The notes under the pieces: generated by a model
What the model was told of the DNA's origin: nothing
What the model saw: only the letters and a program-made list of their open reading frames with translations
The model's database searches: none
Source: Cohnella hashimotonis
GTDB taxonomy: Bacteria > Bacillota > Bacilli > Paenibacillales > Paenibacillaceae
Assembly (NCBI RefSeq): GCF_030014955.1
Contig: NZ_JAGRPV010000001.1
Location: 2,604,001 to 2,668,000 of the forward strand
Length of the DNA: 64,000 nt
Reading direction: 5' to 3'
Shown here: piece by piece, positions 63,528 to 64,000 of the stretch
Layout: each line of letters opens with the position of its first letter
How positions within the stretch are numbered: position 1 is the stretch's first letter
Translations under genes and position numbers: made by a program

Positions 63528-64000
63528 ATGAAGCGCGGCGCGATGGAAATGCCGTTACGCGGCAAGCTGAACCTGTATTTGTTCGTCGGCGTGCTGATCG
63601 CCGTCGGGGCGGTGTTCGGGGCGCTCGTCGTGAACGCGCTGTCGCTCGAACAGCAGCAGAATCTGTCGGACGAGCTTGGCGCATATCTTGGCGGGACGTC
63701 GGCTGGAGCCGCAGCCCCGCTTGACGTTTTTAGGGACCGGCTGTTTTTTCATCTGAAATGGCTGGGTCTGATCTGGCTCCTCGGCATCTCGGTCGTCGGC
63801 AGCCCGTTCGTGCTCGCGCTGGATTTTTTAAAAGGGGTCCTGATCGGCTTCGCGGTCGGCTTGACCGTACGCCATCTGGCCTGGAAAGGCGTGGCCGTGT
63901 CGCTTGCCGTCGTGGCGCCGCAAAACCTGGTTGTCGTCCCCGCGCTAGCGATTGCCAGCGTGTCAGCGGTCCGGTTTGCCTATTATGTTGGACGCGAGCG
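63528..64000 (+). CDS. spoIIM: Stage II sporulation protein M, 3' end cut by window
   Basis: The ATG follows GGGAGG and the frame stays open to the window end, giving the first 157 or so residues. The N-terminus (MKRGAMEMPLRGKLNLYLFVGVLIAVGAVFG) and membrane helices at about 16-38, 77-100 and later (LVVNAL, FFHLKWLGLIWLLGISVVG, FLKGVLIGFAVG) match SpoIIM. SpoIIM, with SpoIID and SpoIIP, drives membrane migration in engulfment. Position after nudF fits relatives. Confidence 0.93.
   Translation, partial: MKRGAMEMPLRGKLNLYLFVGVLIAVGAVFGALVVNALSLEQQQNLSDELGAYLGGTSAGAAAPLDVFRDRLFFHLKWLGLIWLLGISVVGSPFVLALDFLKGVLIGFAVGLTVRHLAWKGVAVSLAVVAPQNLVVVPALAIASVSAVRFAYYVGRE

Overview
The window is a GC-rich segment of a low-copy, ordinary-looking chromosome from an endospore-forming Firmicute. 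The presence of yqhT, efp, the eight-gene spoIIIA operon, accBC, yqhY, nusB, folD, xseAB, ispA, dxs, tlyA, argR, recN, spoIVB and spo0A in nearly the Bacillus subtilis order, together with high G+C and many TTG/GTG starts, points to the Paenibacillaceae (Paenibacillus/Cohnella type). No phage, insertion sequence, CRISPR array, rRNA or tRNA was recognised.

Positions 1-26 kb are the conserved core: a 5'-truncated Xaa-Pro peptidase, elongation factor P, an aspartokinase with an internal translation start, a heptad-repeat coiled-coil protein, yqhV-spoIIIAA-AH (the mother-cell side of the forespore feeding-tube channel), biotin carboxylase genes, the Asp23/AmaP/DUF2273 cell-envelope set, nusB-folD-xseAB-ispA, dxs, tlyA, an unrecognised membrane-anchored protein, argR-recN, and spoIVB-spo0A. 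The spo0A upstream region carries a recognisable sigma-H promoter and Spo0A boxes.

Positions 26-36 kb are more accessory: an AXE1-type deacetylase, a membrane-anchored parvulin foldase, a Fur-box-controlled operon of an ABC exporter and two FecCD siderophore permeases (without binding protein or ATPase), and a divergent pair of a GH31 alpha-xylosidase and an AraC regulator.

Positions 36-45 kb hold yqzF, a 2-oxoacid (branched-chain) dehydrogenase operon lpd-bkdAA-bkdAB-bkdB, and lipB, whose product can supply the octanoyl group from which the E2 lipoyl cofactor is made. A 32-codon Prli42-like gene is antisense to the end of lipB, followed by a YqjE-type tripeptidase.

Positions 45-54 kb hold a serine hydrolase, a self-controlled PadR/drug-exporter pair with its operator inside the promoter spacer, and an alpha-glucoside cluster (LacI regulator, lipoprotein, two permeases, GH13 glucosidase) with a CcpA cre-like site on its promoter.

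Positions 54-60 kb hold an ABC-2 exporter operon led by a membrane-anchored NEW3-repeat protein, divergent from an ECF sigma factor and its zinc-motif/RskA-like anti-sigma factor; this is the least described block. The last part holds an MFS exporter facing a WYL regulator, an mciZ gene, nudF, an endonuclease Q-type gene and the start of spoIIM, cut by the window end. Function calls come from reading the translated sequences; no database search was possible.
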